Positions 36,143-50,100 of a DNA stretch of 64,000 nucleotides are shown here, in pieces. The stretch is from positions 310,001 through 374,000 of the forward strand of contig CAJJDP010000105.1 in assembly GCA_905182995.1 (NCBI GenBank), given 5' to 3'. The number at the start of each line of letters is the position of its first letter. The first letter of the stretch is position 1. The notes under the pieces were generated by a model. That model saw only the letters and a list, made by a program, of their open reading frames with translations. It was not told where the DNA came from and made no database searches. Origin of the DNA: Paramecium octaurelia (lineage: Eukaryota > Ciliophora > Oligohymenophorea > Peniculida > Parameciidae). Position numbers and translations under genes: made by a program.

Positions 36143-36630
36143 TTTTTATTATTTAATATATGATTTGATCTTTATAAATAAGAATACGTTATAATTTTAT
36201 TATAAGATAAACTTATTTGAACTATAATCATCACATATTTCATCATCAAAGATTTAATTGTATAGGTTTAATAATAAATTTGGTATAATAATCACATATT
36301 CCATATTCATCTGATGGTTTTCCTATTTGTTAATATTCTTAAATTTTAATAACTAAAACTCTAAGAATATAAAACATTTTCTTAAATTTTATTGCACACT
36401 AGTATGGAAATATTCATAAATAAATTCATTTACTGCTTGTCTTATTATATAAAAATATTCTTGATTCTATAATATTATAAATCATGTGCTTATCAATGAT
36501 CTTTTATATCTCCTAAAAATATGCAATTGGTTTGATCTTATGTAGTAATTTTGAGAAGTTTTTTGTTCTTGAATTAATATTTTGCAAAATTCATATATTA
36601 TTAATTCACTTAAATAAATTATAGATATAT
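36143..36630. other. Spacer with unresolved minus-strand open stretches
   Basis: Downstream of both the ABC transporter (+) and the 223-residue gene (-). On the minus strand, stretches with coding-like character (for example FSKLLHKIKPIAYFQEIQK) occur in two frames between about 36300 and 36600, with a possible 35-nt GTA...TAG intron. I could not link them to the gene upstream or find a start, so I leave them as a possible short or decayed gene. Confidence 0.35.
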
Positions 36631-37302
36631 TCAATTTTTTCTTTCCCATCTCGCTTTGCATTATTTTAATGTATCTTCAAAGGAAGCATCACACTATACT
36701 AACTGCATAATGTTATCTTACAGTTATCGAAGAAAGTATAAATTCTTTCTTAATTCTTCATATTATTATTCTATATGTTAGATTCTCTATCTCTTTTGTA
36801 AATCTATTTTACTTGATAATATTGATTTCAACTCATTAGTCAATATATCCATCTGATTTTTATAGTTCTTAATAGAGGCTTCTGCCCCTTGTACTTCTAA
36901 TTTAATATTTTTTTAGATTCCTTTATTTTAGTCTGAATCATAAGTGTTTTCACTTCTCACAAAACATTTAATCTTCCCTTCTTTCGTATTTAAATGGTTT
37001 CTCAATTAGTCATAATAGGTATTTTTATTATAAACTAATAATTCATTGATTCCTTTTTTAATTACTTCTAAATTGGTTTGTAATTGATGTAACAGTATTT
37101 ATGAACTGTTATCAGAGCGAGTTCTTTGTGAAGAGTAAACAGAATTCCTTTCGCATTATTCTTAAACGCTCTCAAACAATGGTTGATCTTCAATTTTTTA
37201 ACTTGGAACTTGTTATGATTCTTAAGGTTTGATCTTTACTAGCTATACTATTTACTATTCCACTTGTCCTATCATTCCTAATAAGTCATAAGTGGGATTC
37301 AT
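36631..37302 (-). CDS. Unknown coiled-coil protein, 223 residues
   Basis: An intronless frame from MNPTYDLLGMIGQVEQQI to a Lys/Arg end (CKARWERKN). The middle is helical and charged with coiled-coil heptads (LLHQLQTNLEVIKKGINELL, then EASIKNYKNQMDILTNELK). No domain is recognised. The composition is clearly coding relative to the flanks. Confidence 0.6.
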
Positions 37303-37811
37303 TTGAAATATTGTAAAAAATTACACTGTAGTGATTTATATTTGAGTCTTAATTCTATTACTAAATTCTATTAAAATTGATTCTAGATTTTCAAGAAAAA
37401 AATTATAAATCCACGTACATAGACAAGACCATCAGATAATGGCTCAAAAAAAGTTTGGAATCTATTCTAATGGCTTATTTTCTAGAACATATATATATTA
37501 TTTTAAAATATTATTCTATATTTGACTAATTATGTGAGACCAAATTCTTGTTTTCAACAAGCGATGAATGTTTAATTTATAAGGTTAGTTATAATTGACT
37601 AGAACTTGAACTATAATTTTACAATTAACATATACTACTTCATTCATAATTTTTACAAATCACATATACTACTTCATTCATAATTTTATTTTATATTAAG
37701 ACCAATTAAAAAAGTCCTATAATGTAGGAAAAGTAAGAATTGCAATAAGGATAGAAAAAGCCAGAATTATATATTGGAAAGTTTTTCTGCTAATTTTAAT
37801 GTAATGGCGAC
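37303..37811. other. Spacer upstream of the SNF2-RING gene
   Basis: A divergent AT-rich spacer. It contains a two-copy tandem repeat (listed separately). No gene is seen. Confidence 0.5.
37628..37691. repeat. Two-copy 34-bp tandem repeat
   Basis: The unit beginning ACATATACTACTTCATTCAT appears at 37628 and again at 37662, a period of 34 bases, and the copies look identical over at least 25 bases. It lies in the divergent spacer about 120-180 bases upstream of the SNF2-RING start. Confidence 0.8.
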
Positions 37812-40800
37812 ATGAACTGTAAGAATAAATTAAAGGTGAAACTTAAGGTTTTTGACTAACAGAAGAAAGTGAAGCAAATGAAGAAGAAGAAGTTATATGT
37901 AGTTAGCAGCGATATTAATCAATCTGAATCTGACAGAATAGTTTGCAAGGTAAGAAAAGGGAAGGAGGTAATTAGGAAAGTATATAATAATCATGGTAAA
38001 ATTTTGCATTTATATGATGAAATATGGTTCTTTCTCTTGAATGCTGGGTATGTGAAATTAGGGGTGAGGATAATAAAGCCGAACTAGTCAACGGTTGAAG
38101 TTGCTGAGGTTTCTGTGTATTTGACATAATTGGCCATAGATGATGATTACGAAATGAAGATAGACAGGTACAACAAAAGGACAGAACAATTAACCCCTGA
38201 AGAGGAAAACCAGATGGAGTTGTTAAAATATGCAAGACTCTCTTTGTTGTTGATGTTGGATTTTATGAATGTACCAATAGAGGAGAGTTGCTTAATTAAA
38301 TAAAACAAATAATTTAAGATCTTCTTTGCTTAATATTGCCAATTCTTTTAGAAATCCAATGCCAATTTTTCAATCAAAAGTTTGCTTAAATCATATCCTC
38401 GCCCTATCATAGAGAAGTAACAATTATTTGAGACCTACATTAACAGTAAGAGGTTTAACAACAATTTATTTGAAAAAAGATTGATACAGGACTTAGCTGT
38501 CTATTAAACAGGCCCTTAAACTTTTTTGAATCAATACAAGAAAGCATATTATCCAAAAATGGAAGAAATCTACCCAATTAATCATGAGCTATTTCAAAGG
38601 ATTGGTTTGGAATTTTTTTAATATGTTAAAACATTTATAAAGCGTTCAAAGAATTCGGCTGATAATAAGTTTGCTGAATTGTATGATGATTATGTTTTAA
38701 AGTCTGTTTTTTTATGCACTTTTCAGATATCTGAAATAGTTTTGAAAGATTCCATGTATTTGAATTAGCATAAGAATCTGATAAAAGTTCGTAAATAAAT
38801 TACAGATGCTTTGAGCAGATCGAATCAAGATCAACTCAACTTATTGAGTGATAACAATCTCAAAATTTACTAGTATTCTAAGAATGCGATACTCGATTTA
38901 TATTTTGTTGATTTCAAGATAAATAGAAAATCTACTCAACAATATTAAGATATTTTAAGTCAATTCTTTTAATAGAGATTCTTTTACTAGAAAACCAATT
39001 AAGGATATACTGAGTTTGAGAGACATGTGTAAAAAGAAAAATTTGAGGAGATTAAGGAATAAATTAAATATCAAAAAGCAAATTAGGAGCTTAATAAATA
39101 AGATATAAATGACATTTTTCTAATAAATAAACTGATGCTTAAGGAATATGATACTCCAAAATTGATGTTATCTGAGCTTAAGAAACATTAGAAGGAAGCC
39201 TTGTTTTGGATGCTCTATAGGGAAGGTCATATCACCGATCACTAATTACAATAAAAGTAATAATTGTCTCCATTATGGTAGGAGTATAAATTATAAGGCG
39301 GGGAATCTTTATATGTCAATATGTTCACGGGTAAGGTATCTAAAGAACAGGTTGCACTTCAAGAGACCAAGGGAGGTATTCTGGCTGATGAGATGGGTTT
39401 AGGGAAAACCTTAATGGCTCTAGCTTTAATTCTGGAAACCCTTAATCGTGAACACTAGACCTTGATTGTAGTTCCTAAATCAGTAATAAAGCAATGGGAG
39501 AAGGAAATAGTTAAGCATTCAAAACCTGAGAGTTTAAAGGTCTTAGTTTACTACTCGAAGAAAGCCAGAAAGAACAAGAAGATAGATTTTAAAAACTTTG
39601 ATATAATTTTAACTACCTATGCGGTGTTGAGCATTGACTTTTAAATTTGGAATCAAATTAATAATATAAACATTGAGTAGGATGGTAATGTAGCGCAGAA
39701 TGATAGTTTAGTTGAAAGAGGATAATCTTTAGATGAGATCAGCGATTTATCTAATACTTTGGATATTTATAATAGTAGTTCAGAAGATGATAATTACTAA
39801 AGTCAGTCCTATTACAATCCTTTCTACGAGTATTGTCAGGAGAAGAGAAAGAAAGAGAGATAATTTAAATAGCAATTGAGACAGCAAGTGAAGAAGGAAA
39901 AGTAAGAGAAATAAAAGAAGAAAAGGTAATTGAGTCCGGAACAATTGGAGATAGCCAAGGAACATAACAATTTATTTAAATAGAAATTTCATAGGGTCAT
40001 TTTAGATGAAGCTCATAATATCAAAATTCGATAAACATTGTAATCCAAGAGTGCCATAGCTTTGGATGCTGATTTCAGATGGTGTTTAACTGGAACTCCG
40101 ATGCAAAATAAACATGACGATTTATTTAGTTTGCTGCAATTTCTGAGAGTTGAAACATTTTCTGAATAGTAATCTAATGTAATTAAGTTTTAGTTTTTGG
40201 TGGAATACCTACATTAACAAGGAAGAAAATGAAGACGATTAATAGAGAATTTTATCTTAGATTTTGTAGCCTATAATACTGAGGAGGACCAAGAACTCTC
40301 AAAGAATGGATGGGCTTAATTAAGTAGAGGAGGAAATCTGTTGGGTTGAGTTTAATGAGAAGGAAAAAATACTGTATTAGAAACTATTAGCTGGTTCTTA
40401 AGCTATCTTTAAACATTTCACCATTGGTAAAAATAATAAATCTTATTTGCATATATTTTAAATCATCAATAAATTAAAATTAGCATGCAACCATCCATAA
40501 TTAGCACTGAAGGAAATTAATTTAGATAAAACACCCATGGAAGAAGTGATAGACAGAATTAATACATTCTTCAGCAACAAATAACAACATGCCAATATGA
40601 CAGAAGTGTATAAGAAATCATTAGTGGAAAATATAAGAAATGGAGATTTGTAAGAATGTGAAATTTGTACTAGTACTTAAGTTGATACTTTTTGTTTGTC
40701 TTCTTGTGGCCATATCTTTTGTAGAAAGTAATCCATTAATTGAATTCTTAGGTGTTTCACATAGGCCATAAATTAATAGCAATTGTGTCCAGTCTGTAGA

Positions 40801-41425
40801 ACAAACTTGTCGATCACTGATTTAATTGAAATCAAAGTGGAAAATGATGATGAATTTGAAGACTTGAAAACTTTGAAGTTCGGTCTAAGTTCCAAGTTAG
40901 AAGCTATTTTGAATAAAACTAAGGTTGTGTAACAATAAAAGGAGAAGGTCTTGATATTCACTTAATCCGTTGACATGATATAATTGATTGATAACTTGTT
41001 TTAGGAAAACGGCATCATTGCTTTTAGAATTACTGGACAGATGAGTGTTGAGAAGAGAGAGAAAGTGATTAAATAATTCAAAGAATCTTAAGATGCTATT
41101 GCACTCTTACTCTCATTACGAGCTACATCCACCGGATTGAATCTCACTATGGCAAACAATGTATTTTTAGTTGACCCTTGGTGGAATGTATTTTTATGAA
41201 TAAATTAGCAAGCCTGCTATCGAAGATCAAGCCATTGGAAGAGCTGACAGAATTGGATAACAAAATCAAGTTAAAGTTGTTAGATTTTTATGTAGAAATA
41301 CTATCGAATAATCAATAAATTTGCTGCATTAGAAAAAGAAGTTCTAAATTAAAAGAACCTTTAGTGGTGAAGCTAAAAAGGCATAAGAATTGGAGGACTT
41401 CAAATTTGTATTGTTTCAGTAATGA
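37812..41425 (+). CDS. SNF2-family ATPase with inserted RING finger (Rad5/HLTF/RAD16 type)
   Basis: A 1,179-residue protein with introns at 40169-40193, 40728-40751 and 41188-41212 (the last ends AAG). The helicase motifs are in order: [17 protein letters not shown] (about residue 530), Ia [24 protein letters not shown] (DEAH), [47 protein letters not shown], and [19 protein letters not shown]3HC4 RING ([22 protein letters not shown], then CPVC) lies between lobes 1 and 2, as in the Rad5/HLTF/RAD16 group. These are DNA translocases with ubiquitin-ligase activity in post-replication or excision repair. I see no clear HIRAN domain in the 500-residue N-terminus. A charged insert sits before motif II. 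Confidence 0.92.
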
Positions 41426-41619
41426 TCTAAATATTGTTATTTGTGAATCACCCATTAAGATTTTATAATATTATACAAATTAGGAGTCAATCTACAACAT
41501 GATTAAAAGTTTTAAATAAATAAAACATAATCGTGATTATATATATTTAATTGTTTTATCATTATGAATGAAAGCTAATTTTTTGAATGCTTTACCAAGA
41601 ATAATTAAAATACTTCTTT

Positions 41620-42951
41620 ATGAATAAAAAGCAGATAAAATAAGACAAGCTTCTCAAAAAAAAAGTATTGTATTAAGAGTACTGGAAAACTATTTTTATC
41701 TAATCCAATAGAGAAAAGGACAAGGCAAAAGATGGAGACACTAGCACAAATATTGTAGAACTTTAATCAAAAGAGAAAACGAGCCAAAATAACCAAAGAT
41801 TAGAGTAAGATTTTGAAAAGGTATTATCAGAATAGAATCACAATCTTAAATTTCTAAAAGTAAAATTATATAATTAATAGAATGAAAACCCAATTCAAGA
41901 AAATAGAATTTTATAATAGAAGACATAAAGTCAGGAACAAAATAAGGCTACTCAAACGAATGGATTAATTTAACCTACTTCAAGCAGTGTGGAGACTTAG
42001 ACTATCAATCAAAAAAATACTCTTGTTGATGCTAAGGATTCAGGAAAAAAAAGTCACTTATTAGATATCAAAAAGGATCTCAACTCTGATGGCAAACAAA
42101 TCGAAAGAAATTAAGAATCATCAAACATTCCAATTTTGAACTCTCCTTAAGAGTAGTTGCATTCTAATATTAAAGCTTAGACTAACATTGGAATTAATAA
42201 ATAATAGCAGAGAACTACTTAAAAAATTGGAAAATCTATAACTGATTGTTAATAAATAAATTCGTAACTCTTACCAGCTTAATAGCAGAATAATAATCAA
42301 TTCGAAGTGGCTCCCTAAAGGTCTAAATTAATTAAGGAAAGTCATTTTATTCCTTAAAATTAACCTTAAATTAAATAGTCATAGAAGATGAAAAACAATA
42401 AAATAGATAAAGAAACTAACAACTGTTTGCAGAAAAATGAATTTGGAACCACCTAGCAATTTGTACTTATTTATTATTGATATCTTAGAAAAATTTAATT
42501 AATGATTAAATGTCTTGTCAACCATAGAGTTCATCAGATAGAGAATAATAAATCACTTCAACCATTGATTCAAAAGATAATGCCTTAGGAAATGATAATC
42601 AACCATAACAAGTTAACTCTCAAAATGATGACTTAAACTAAGAAAACATCAAGTCATAGTCTGACTAAAAAGATGAAGTTAATTAACAAATTGAATCAGC
42701 TTAAAATGTTACTAGAAATTAACTAAAAGCTGTTCATAAGGTTATGAGAACTTTGAATGAAAAAGTAAAGATATTATTTACAGAAGCTCCATTAAGATGA
42801 TATGAAAATTTAAGTTATCTGGGATGAAGTATTGGCTTAATCATCTGACTTGGTACCTAATTTCGAGAAATTTATTTAATGCATTCAATTCTTGCATAAA
42901 TTAGAAAAGGCACATTTTGATTAATAAAAATTGACTGCTTAATTATTGTGA
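41620..42951 (+). CDS. Gln/Asn/Ser-rich low-complexity protein
   Basis: A 428-residue frame after removing a 26-nt intron at about 42463-42488 and a 19-nt CAG-ending intron near 42770. Most of it is disordered, rich in Gln, Asn, Ser and Lys. The C-terminal 60 residues look folded and helical (IWDEVLAQSSDLVPNFEKFI, then CIQFLHKLEKAHFD). The start is uncertain: ATGs at 41564 and 41568 open other frames with better-looking sequence (MKANFLNALPRIIKILLYEQ), but I could not splice them into this frame. Function is unknown. Confidence 0.5.
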
Positions 42952-43035
42952 TATCAATTATGAAACATTACAATATATATTTTATTGGATATAAATATAA
43001 TATTTATTTCAAATTTCTCGAATTAGTGATTGTTG

Positions 43036-43800
43036 TCATTGGTATTTATTCAGGTAAATATACACAATTATTTGTTATTAATCCAAAATAAGTTTAAATT
43101 CACCTATGATATATTCTAAGTTCTTATTCTCTGACTTATACATTATGTAATAAATTGTTAATTGTAAAGACATTGATGTTATTTTTTCATTAATATCTAG
43201 TAATAAATCTTCAATTATTGGTGTCACATTAAGTACTTCATATATTTCTTTAAACATTTATATGTAAGTAATCATGCAGGCTAAATATTTTAAGCATAGT
43301 AGAAGCGATCCCAAATGTATTGATTCTTCTTGTAATTCGATTATGATTAATTTAACGCTTGAAATTTAAACTTGGATAAGGTTAACAATGTCACAGATAG
43401 AGACAAAATATGATGATATTTAGGCAATTCTAATTATTACCAATGAGATTATTTCATAATCTTAGTTTAGAATTAATTTTGACTTCCAGTTGGAGTTTAA
43501 ATTTCATATTTGATTTATTTAATAGTTAAGTTAAAGTTTTCATTATATAGGTTTAATTTAGATGCTCATAAATGTTATTAATGAGTATTTAAGTTAGCAT
43601 AGTAATCAAACATCTTATTCTCCCAAAAATAAAATATTTCTTTTCTAATTTTAAACATTGTAAACTATCTGATTTAAAAATCTACACAAAAAATTTGATT
43701 ATTCAATATTCCTCTCTTTTTAATAAAGTAAAATATCAGAGATTTAGATTTATTTTTTTCTATAAGCAAGTATTTTAACTCTTTTATTTAAGTCCCATAC
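43036..43800 (-). CDS. Unknown minus-strand gene, exon structure unresolved
   Basis: Three coding-like segments occur on the minus strand. The 3' part (43036 to about 43500) is long and clean: CDIVNLIQVQISSVKLIII, LLLCLKYLACMITYIQMF, then EVLNVTPIIEDLLLDINEK and SENKNLEYIIGEFKLIL. Further 5' there are QTYIMKTLTQLLNKSNMKF and SLIFYFIKKRGILNNQIF in other frames. Short introns probably connect them but I could not fix all the boundaries. The protein is helical. I do not recognise it. Confidence 0.5.
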
Positions 43801-44161
43801 TATCAGTTTGAAAAAAAATAAAATGGTAATAAAATTAATTGGAATATTCGAGAATGGTTAATTTTCTTATTTATAAATGTATGACAAATATTTATGCGTT
43901 ATGGCTTGTTTGCTTAAGAAATAGTATGGAGATTTTGTTAAATCAGCAGCCACTTTGATCTATTTTATTTAAATATAATATACCACTAATAATTAATTTG
44001 TCTTTTATAATAATGATAGAGTCCACCTATTTGATTCTTTGATCTACGATTTCACTTAACTAGGTTATATTTAATTAATATTTGTTTCAATCTGAAATTT
44101 TGTGTAATTCATATGTTATGAAAGTTTAATAAACATTAATCAGGTTTGCATTCAAATTTTT
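43801..44161. other. Spacer upstream of the cysteine-rich receptor-like gene
   Basis: AT-rich DNA with no convincing coding segment. It presumably holds the divergent promoters. Confidence 0.4.
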
Positions 44162-47100
44162 ATGATTTTTTTATTCCAAGTAATTCTCCTTTACCTCTAA
44201 TTTGCAAATTGTGAATGGCTATAATTAGGATAATACCTTACCGCTGTTAGGACTTTTAGCAGTTTAGATACAGATGGATTTATATAAATGAATGGAGACA
44301 TTAGCATTTCCTCTTAATATATTAGTTGTGGTTAAAATGGCAGCTACATTGTATTAAATCAAACTCAAAGCAATGTTTAAAACAATATCATATTTTATTG
44401 GGGTTATTAAATGTATTTTGTCACTTTTGAGTTAATATTTTATAATGCTTGGGCGACCAATGATTATGTAAATTATTCATTTGGATCTAATACATTTAGT
44501 TTTGATAACAATTCTATTTCTCTTCCAAAATATTATAATTGGCAATGCACAAATAAACAAAGTTTTTAGTAAGTCTTAAATGCAACTGTCAATACTACTT
44601 AAGTGTCTGGATATCATAGCTTTAATATTTCAACAAGTTAAGGAAGTTTAGCCATAAAAAATCTGATTATTACAGGATTAAGATGTCACCCATATTGTAG
44701 GACTTGCTCCGGTGTATCTGCTGATGAATGTTTATAATGTGCTATTGAGGGTAAAACACCTCCAAATTGCCAATAATATGAATGTCCCATTGAAACTCCT
44801 TATTTAATTAGGAATTAAGGATGTTTTAAGCAGTGCCTGATTGATTATATACTATATTTCAAAGGTTCATGTGTTCCATATCCAAGTATTCTATATATTC
44901 ATTATAGTCACTTATTTTATGAATCTATACATATCTCAAAATAAAACTTCGTTATAATATAGATGGTAACCCATTTAAGATGGAGAAAACCCTGGAGCAG
45001 AACTGCTAAATAACACAGCATTTGAAAATTATTATTTTTATGGAATATTTCAACACAAATAAGGTTATTTGAGTACACTTAATTTGTTGGCTAATTAAGG
45101 GATATACTTGATTGGAATAAGAATTGAATTAATACTTTTTAATGCAATGCCAGTCAATAGTAGTATTTCTTTATAAATAAATGAAACGTACAAAGCACAT
45201 ATATATAATATTGGAAGTGGGGAGAAATTCGATTAATTTATAGTTCAATATCAAGTTTCAAAGCCTAATTTTACATATTCTGGTATTAACTACAATAGCA
45301 ACAAGTATTATACATTATATACGTATGTAAATGTTTCAAACAATTTTATAATCAAATTAGTCGGCAATTATCCTGCGTAAAAGCAATATATTTATTATTT
45401 AGATCATCTTCTGCAGGTTGGGGAATTCGGAGTATACAAATTTCATCAGGATAATGTCCACAATATTGTGAAAAATGCGATTCTTAATTTAAATGTTCAA
45501 CATGCTCACTGAATTTTTTGATATCTAAATCTGGAATCTGCAGTCGATGTTTAGAGAATTACTAAAAAATAATTAATGCTACTCATTGTTTAGAATTAGA
45601 CGATTAAACTCCATGTAAATCAATTAATAAAGTATTTAGATTCTGAATATCTTGTGAAAGAGTTCACAGATTTATCCATAAATCCTGAAACATACAAACA
45701 TTATGAGTTATTATAATCGTAAGGATCTAACTTTTTCAAAGGTGAAGGAATATTTTATTCTATTTGGAATCAGAAATATCGAATGTTTGGAGGACCATAG
45801 ATTTGGGCATAAGCAAAGTTTTAAAGGAAATATGAAATAAATACTCCTCATCATAGTGTGACATTTGCCTTTATTATTATATTTGGTCCATCTTTTCCAG
45901 AAGATGGATCGTTCATCTTTTACTTAGAAAATTAAATTTAATTTGAGATTACTTCTACAAGCCAAGAAATAACTTTTGAATATCTGTATCTACACACAGC
46001 AAATACTTTAAATGTTCAATGGGAATGCAAGGGTCCAAATAATGAACCATTTAATGCATATTGTGGATTTTATAAATATTATCTTGCTGTTCATTATTGT
46101 TAACCTGAATGTTAATAATGTACTAATGCAAGTGATTGTATTCCAGCTAAAACATTTGAGGCCTGCTCAAATGGTCAGTATTTAGATATCTATAAAAATA
46201 AATGTAAGTAATGTTCAAAGAACTGTAAAAGATGTACTTCATTGTAGAATTGCCAAGAATGTTTGGATGGTTATATAGATCCTTCTTTAGGCTGCATTTG
46301 TGGTATAAAAAAATTCGAAGATAGTAATGGATGTTCAGATTGTAGTTAAGATTGCAATTAATGTATAAATCAAACATTCTGTTTGGAATGTAGGCATGAT
46401 AGTTTGAAAGTGCTGATAAATAACGAATGTGTATGTTAAGATGGCTACTTTGATAATTCTACAGCATGCGCTTAATGTTAAGCAAATTGCAAGAGGTGCA
46501 CAAATAGTTCAGATTGCAGTGAATGCTTTGAAGGATTTTAGATAACAAATTCAGTTTAATGTGCAATAGTTTCTAATAATTATTATTCTACTCTCCTTAA
46601 ACAATCGTTTCCTTGCCCTACTACTGATGTATGCAATCCTTGTTCATCATCAATGAGTAATTGTTCTTGTGGGGATAAAATAATAGGCCCTAATGAATAC
46701 TGTGATGATGGTAATTCAGAATAATATGATGGTTGTCATAATTGCTAATTTTCAGTTTAAATACAGTGTACGATGTAGATTAATGGAAAATGTCGTGAAT
46801 GTGCAACTTAAGGATGGTATTTGGATTAAACTACTTCAACTTGTAAGGAATAATGTAGGGATGGATTAAAAGTAGGGAAAGAAAAATGCGATGATGGCTT
46901 GGATAATTCAAATTGTTTAAATTGTGATTTTTTTTGTAGAAATGATTGTCAAATGTGTGATATGAACTAAGGTGTCTGTACAAAATGCAGAGTCGGTTTG
47001 AAACAAGAAAAAAATTATTGTATAAATATCTGTGGAGATGGTATCATTGTGTCAGCTCCAGACATTGATTATTACGAAGAATGTGATGATTCTAATAACT

Positions 47101-50100
47101 AGGATGATGATGGTTGTAGTAAACTATGCAAGTTTTAATGTTAAAATGATAAAGTTTGTCAAATGTGTGTGAATGAGTTATGCTAATAGTGTTAACATGG
47201 ATATTTCCTAAATAAGATCATGAATAAATGCGAATGTGGATTATCTTGCCTTACTTGTGATTATTCCTCTGGAAAAGGATGTAGTAACTGTTAACATGGG
47301 TATGAATTAAGGAATAAGATCTGCTATCCAATTTGCGGTGACTCTTACGTTACTTTTCATGAATAATGTGATGACGGTAATTTGAATATTGATGATGGAT
47401 GTCATTAATGTTAGTACACTTGTGAATAAACTTGTGAATTATGTCTGTTTGGAGAATGTCTATCATGCTATGAGAATTATTAACTCTAAAATGAAAGATG
47501 CACACTAATAATTCTTCCTTATTCAAGTGAAACAGATATAGAGAAAGGTACTCTATCTCATGAAGAGCAACTCAATCCAATGAAGGATTAGTATTTCGAT
47601 GTTGATTTATTTGAGAATCGAATCCAAAACAATAACATGAAATATATATCCTATCTGGATTCATTGTATTTGTTTCATAGAATAAGAGTTGAAATTCAAG
47701 GAATTGAAGTAACAGAAAATTACATTGAAAAATATGAACAAACTTGTCCAATCAATTGTTTATCCTGTTTTCGTGGTGTGTGTATCACCTGCACACTAGG
47801 ATACCATTTAAATTTAGACAATAACACTTGTAATCCTGTTTGTGGTGATCAATTAATCGCAATTGAAGAGTTATGTGATGATGGAGATAATATCATTTAT
47901 GATGGTTGTTTTAATTGTAAATACCAATGTTAAGAGGAGTGCACCAATTGCCAATATGGAAAATGCAAAGCATGCATTGAATCCTACTTTTTTGACATCA
48001 AGAAAGGTCGATGTTTGGAAAGAACAATTTGCATTGAATCATAAGGATATTATTATGATGACAAATAAAATATTTGCTATTCCAAATGTGGGGATTCTAT
48101 TAAAGCAGGAAAAGAACAATGCGATGATGGGAATGATGCTCCCTACGATGGATGCTATCAGTGTCAATATTAATGCGAATTGTTATGTTAGACTTGTTAA
48201 CAAGGGAGATGTGTAGATTGTTAAATTGGTTATAAATTATCAATAGACAAATGTGTAGCAGATTGTGGAGATGGATTGATACTTGGTTCTGAGTAGTGTG
48301 ATGATGCTAATGCCATACCAAGAGATGGGTGCACTAATTGTCTTATTGACCCTGGATTCAATTGCATAACATTAGATAAAAAAAGCTATTGTTACACATG
48401 TAAATCTAATTGTAGTAAATGCGAGTACATTAATGGTCAGATAAATTGTCTCAATTGTTAAAAAGGGTTCTTCTTAGCAAGTAATGAGTGTATTAAATGC
48501 TCAGATTAATGTGAAGAATGTCTAAGTAGTCCTAATAATTGCACTAACTGTAAAATAGAAAATTGTTAAAAATGTGATAATAAAGAAGGATTCTATAGTG
48601 ACTTTAAACTCAAAAAATGTATTACCAAATGCGGTGATATGATAGTCGCTGGTCAAGAATAATGCGATGATGGCAATATAATAAATAATGATGGATGCAA
48701 TTCTTAATGCGAATTTGAAAAAGGATTCACATGTTACAATAATCTCTGTTAAAAAATTCAATAGAAAACTATAGAATTTAATTATTCGAATAACACTACT
48801 ACTAACTGTTTGCACTTGAAGGGAGATATAGATTTTAAATCTATTTGTCCCAAAATCACAAGTGAAATTGATTTATTTGCAACTCATGAATTCAACTACA
48901 CACTAACTCCTTTTGAGATTAATTAAACATAAATCCAGTATGGATGTGAAATCTTGTTTCAATTCTTCAAAACCATTACAGAAACCAACTTAATCCATTT
49001 GATAATCCCATTAAGTGTTGATGGATAAAGACTCCTGGATGAATACAGAATTACCATCATTCCAAGAAAATAGATCTATTACAGTTAAGAACAAAAGTAA
49101 TAGGCTGAGAGCGTTGTTGCCACATCTAATAAATTCTAACTCCTACTCTAATGTACTGGCCCTTTGTCAATCCTCCTTGGGGGGATCAGCTTTTTTTGGA
49201 CTATCCTTGAAATCCTTACTTGGATTAATAATTTCTATTTTCTCAACATCGAGTATCCTTTGAATGTTAAGATATTCTTTTAAAAATTCCAATGGGATGA
49301 TATATTTTATATTCCAGATTTCGTCTCCTTGAATACACCTAATGATCCATTCTACTTTTAACCCCCACTCAAATTTCAAGAAAAGAATGTCAATCCTTTA
49401 TTTATCAACAATATCCAAATCTTCACTTGCTTAATTTCCATAGCTATCATAATCTATTTCATATCTATTGTTATTATTAAAATTTTCAAACTCAAGTTAA
49501 ATTCCAATCAATTTAAGAGTCATAAGATATATATTTTCACGAAGTGTCAATTAGACAACTAAGAGCCTAATACTACACAAAATAAGCAAAGTGAAGCACT
49601 CAATAAAAACATAAAAAAGCTTCCTTATTTTGCTTTACTGATTTTTACAACTGCTCTTGATTATTAATACAACTTTTGGTCTAAAATCCAATCAATCATA
49701 AACTTGCTACTACTGGATATATTTATGGCTTGCATCCTATAATTATACTGCCCAAAACCCAATAATCATTACATTATTATAATTAACAATTTTTTAGCTG
49801 CCTGCTTCTTAATCCTTAGCTTAGTGATTTATTATGTTTACATTTACGTAAGCTCTAAGCATCAGTTGCTTTTGAATCACCAAATATTCAAAAAGAAATA
49901 CCTATCTATTTATGAGGCGCTGAACTATAAAAATAAGACTGCCATGTAATATTGCTACTTTAATATGGTCAGAAAATTTACCTTCATTTTCTTCCTTGTG
50001 GTGTTATATGACAAACCAATAATTTAAACAACCTTTTGTTGTTTATCGTGCTTTATGAATCTGTCCTTTTTGTTCTATTAAAATCCTTTTAGCTCAAAAA

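Noticed and set aside
41564-41622. Upstream ATGs for the Gln/Asn-rich gene
   Set aside because: They open other frames, and no intron of normal length with GT...AG ends brings them into the main frame.
49167-49379. Minus-strand frame opposite the Cys-rich receptor gene
   Set aside because: It is antisense to a long, well-supported exon and has no family resemblance.
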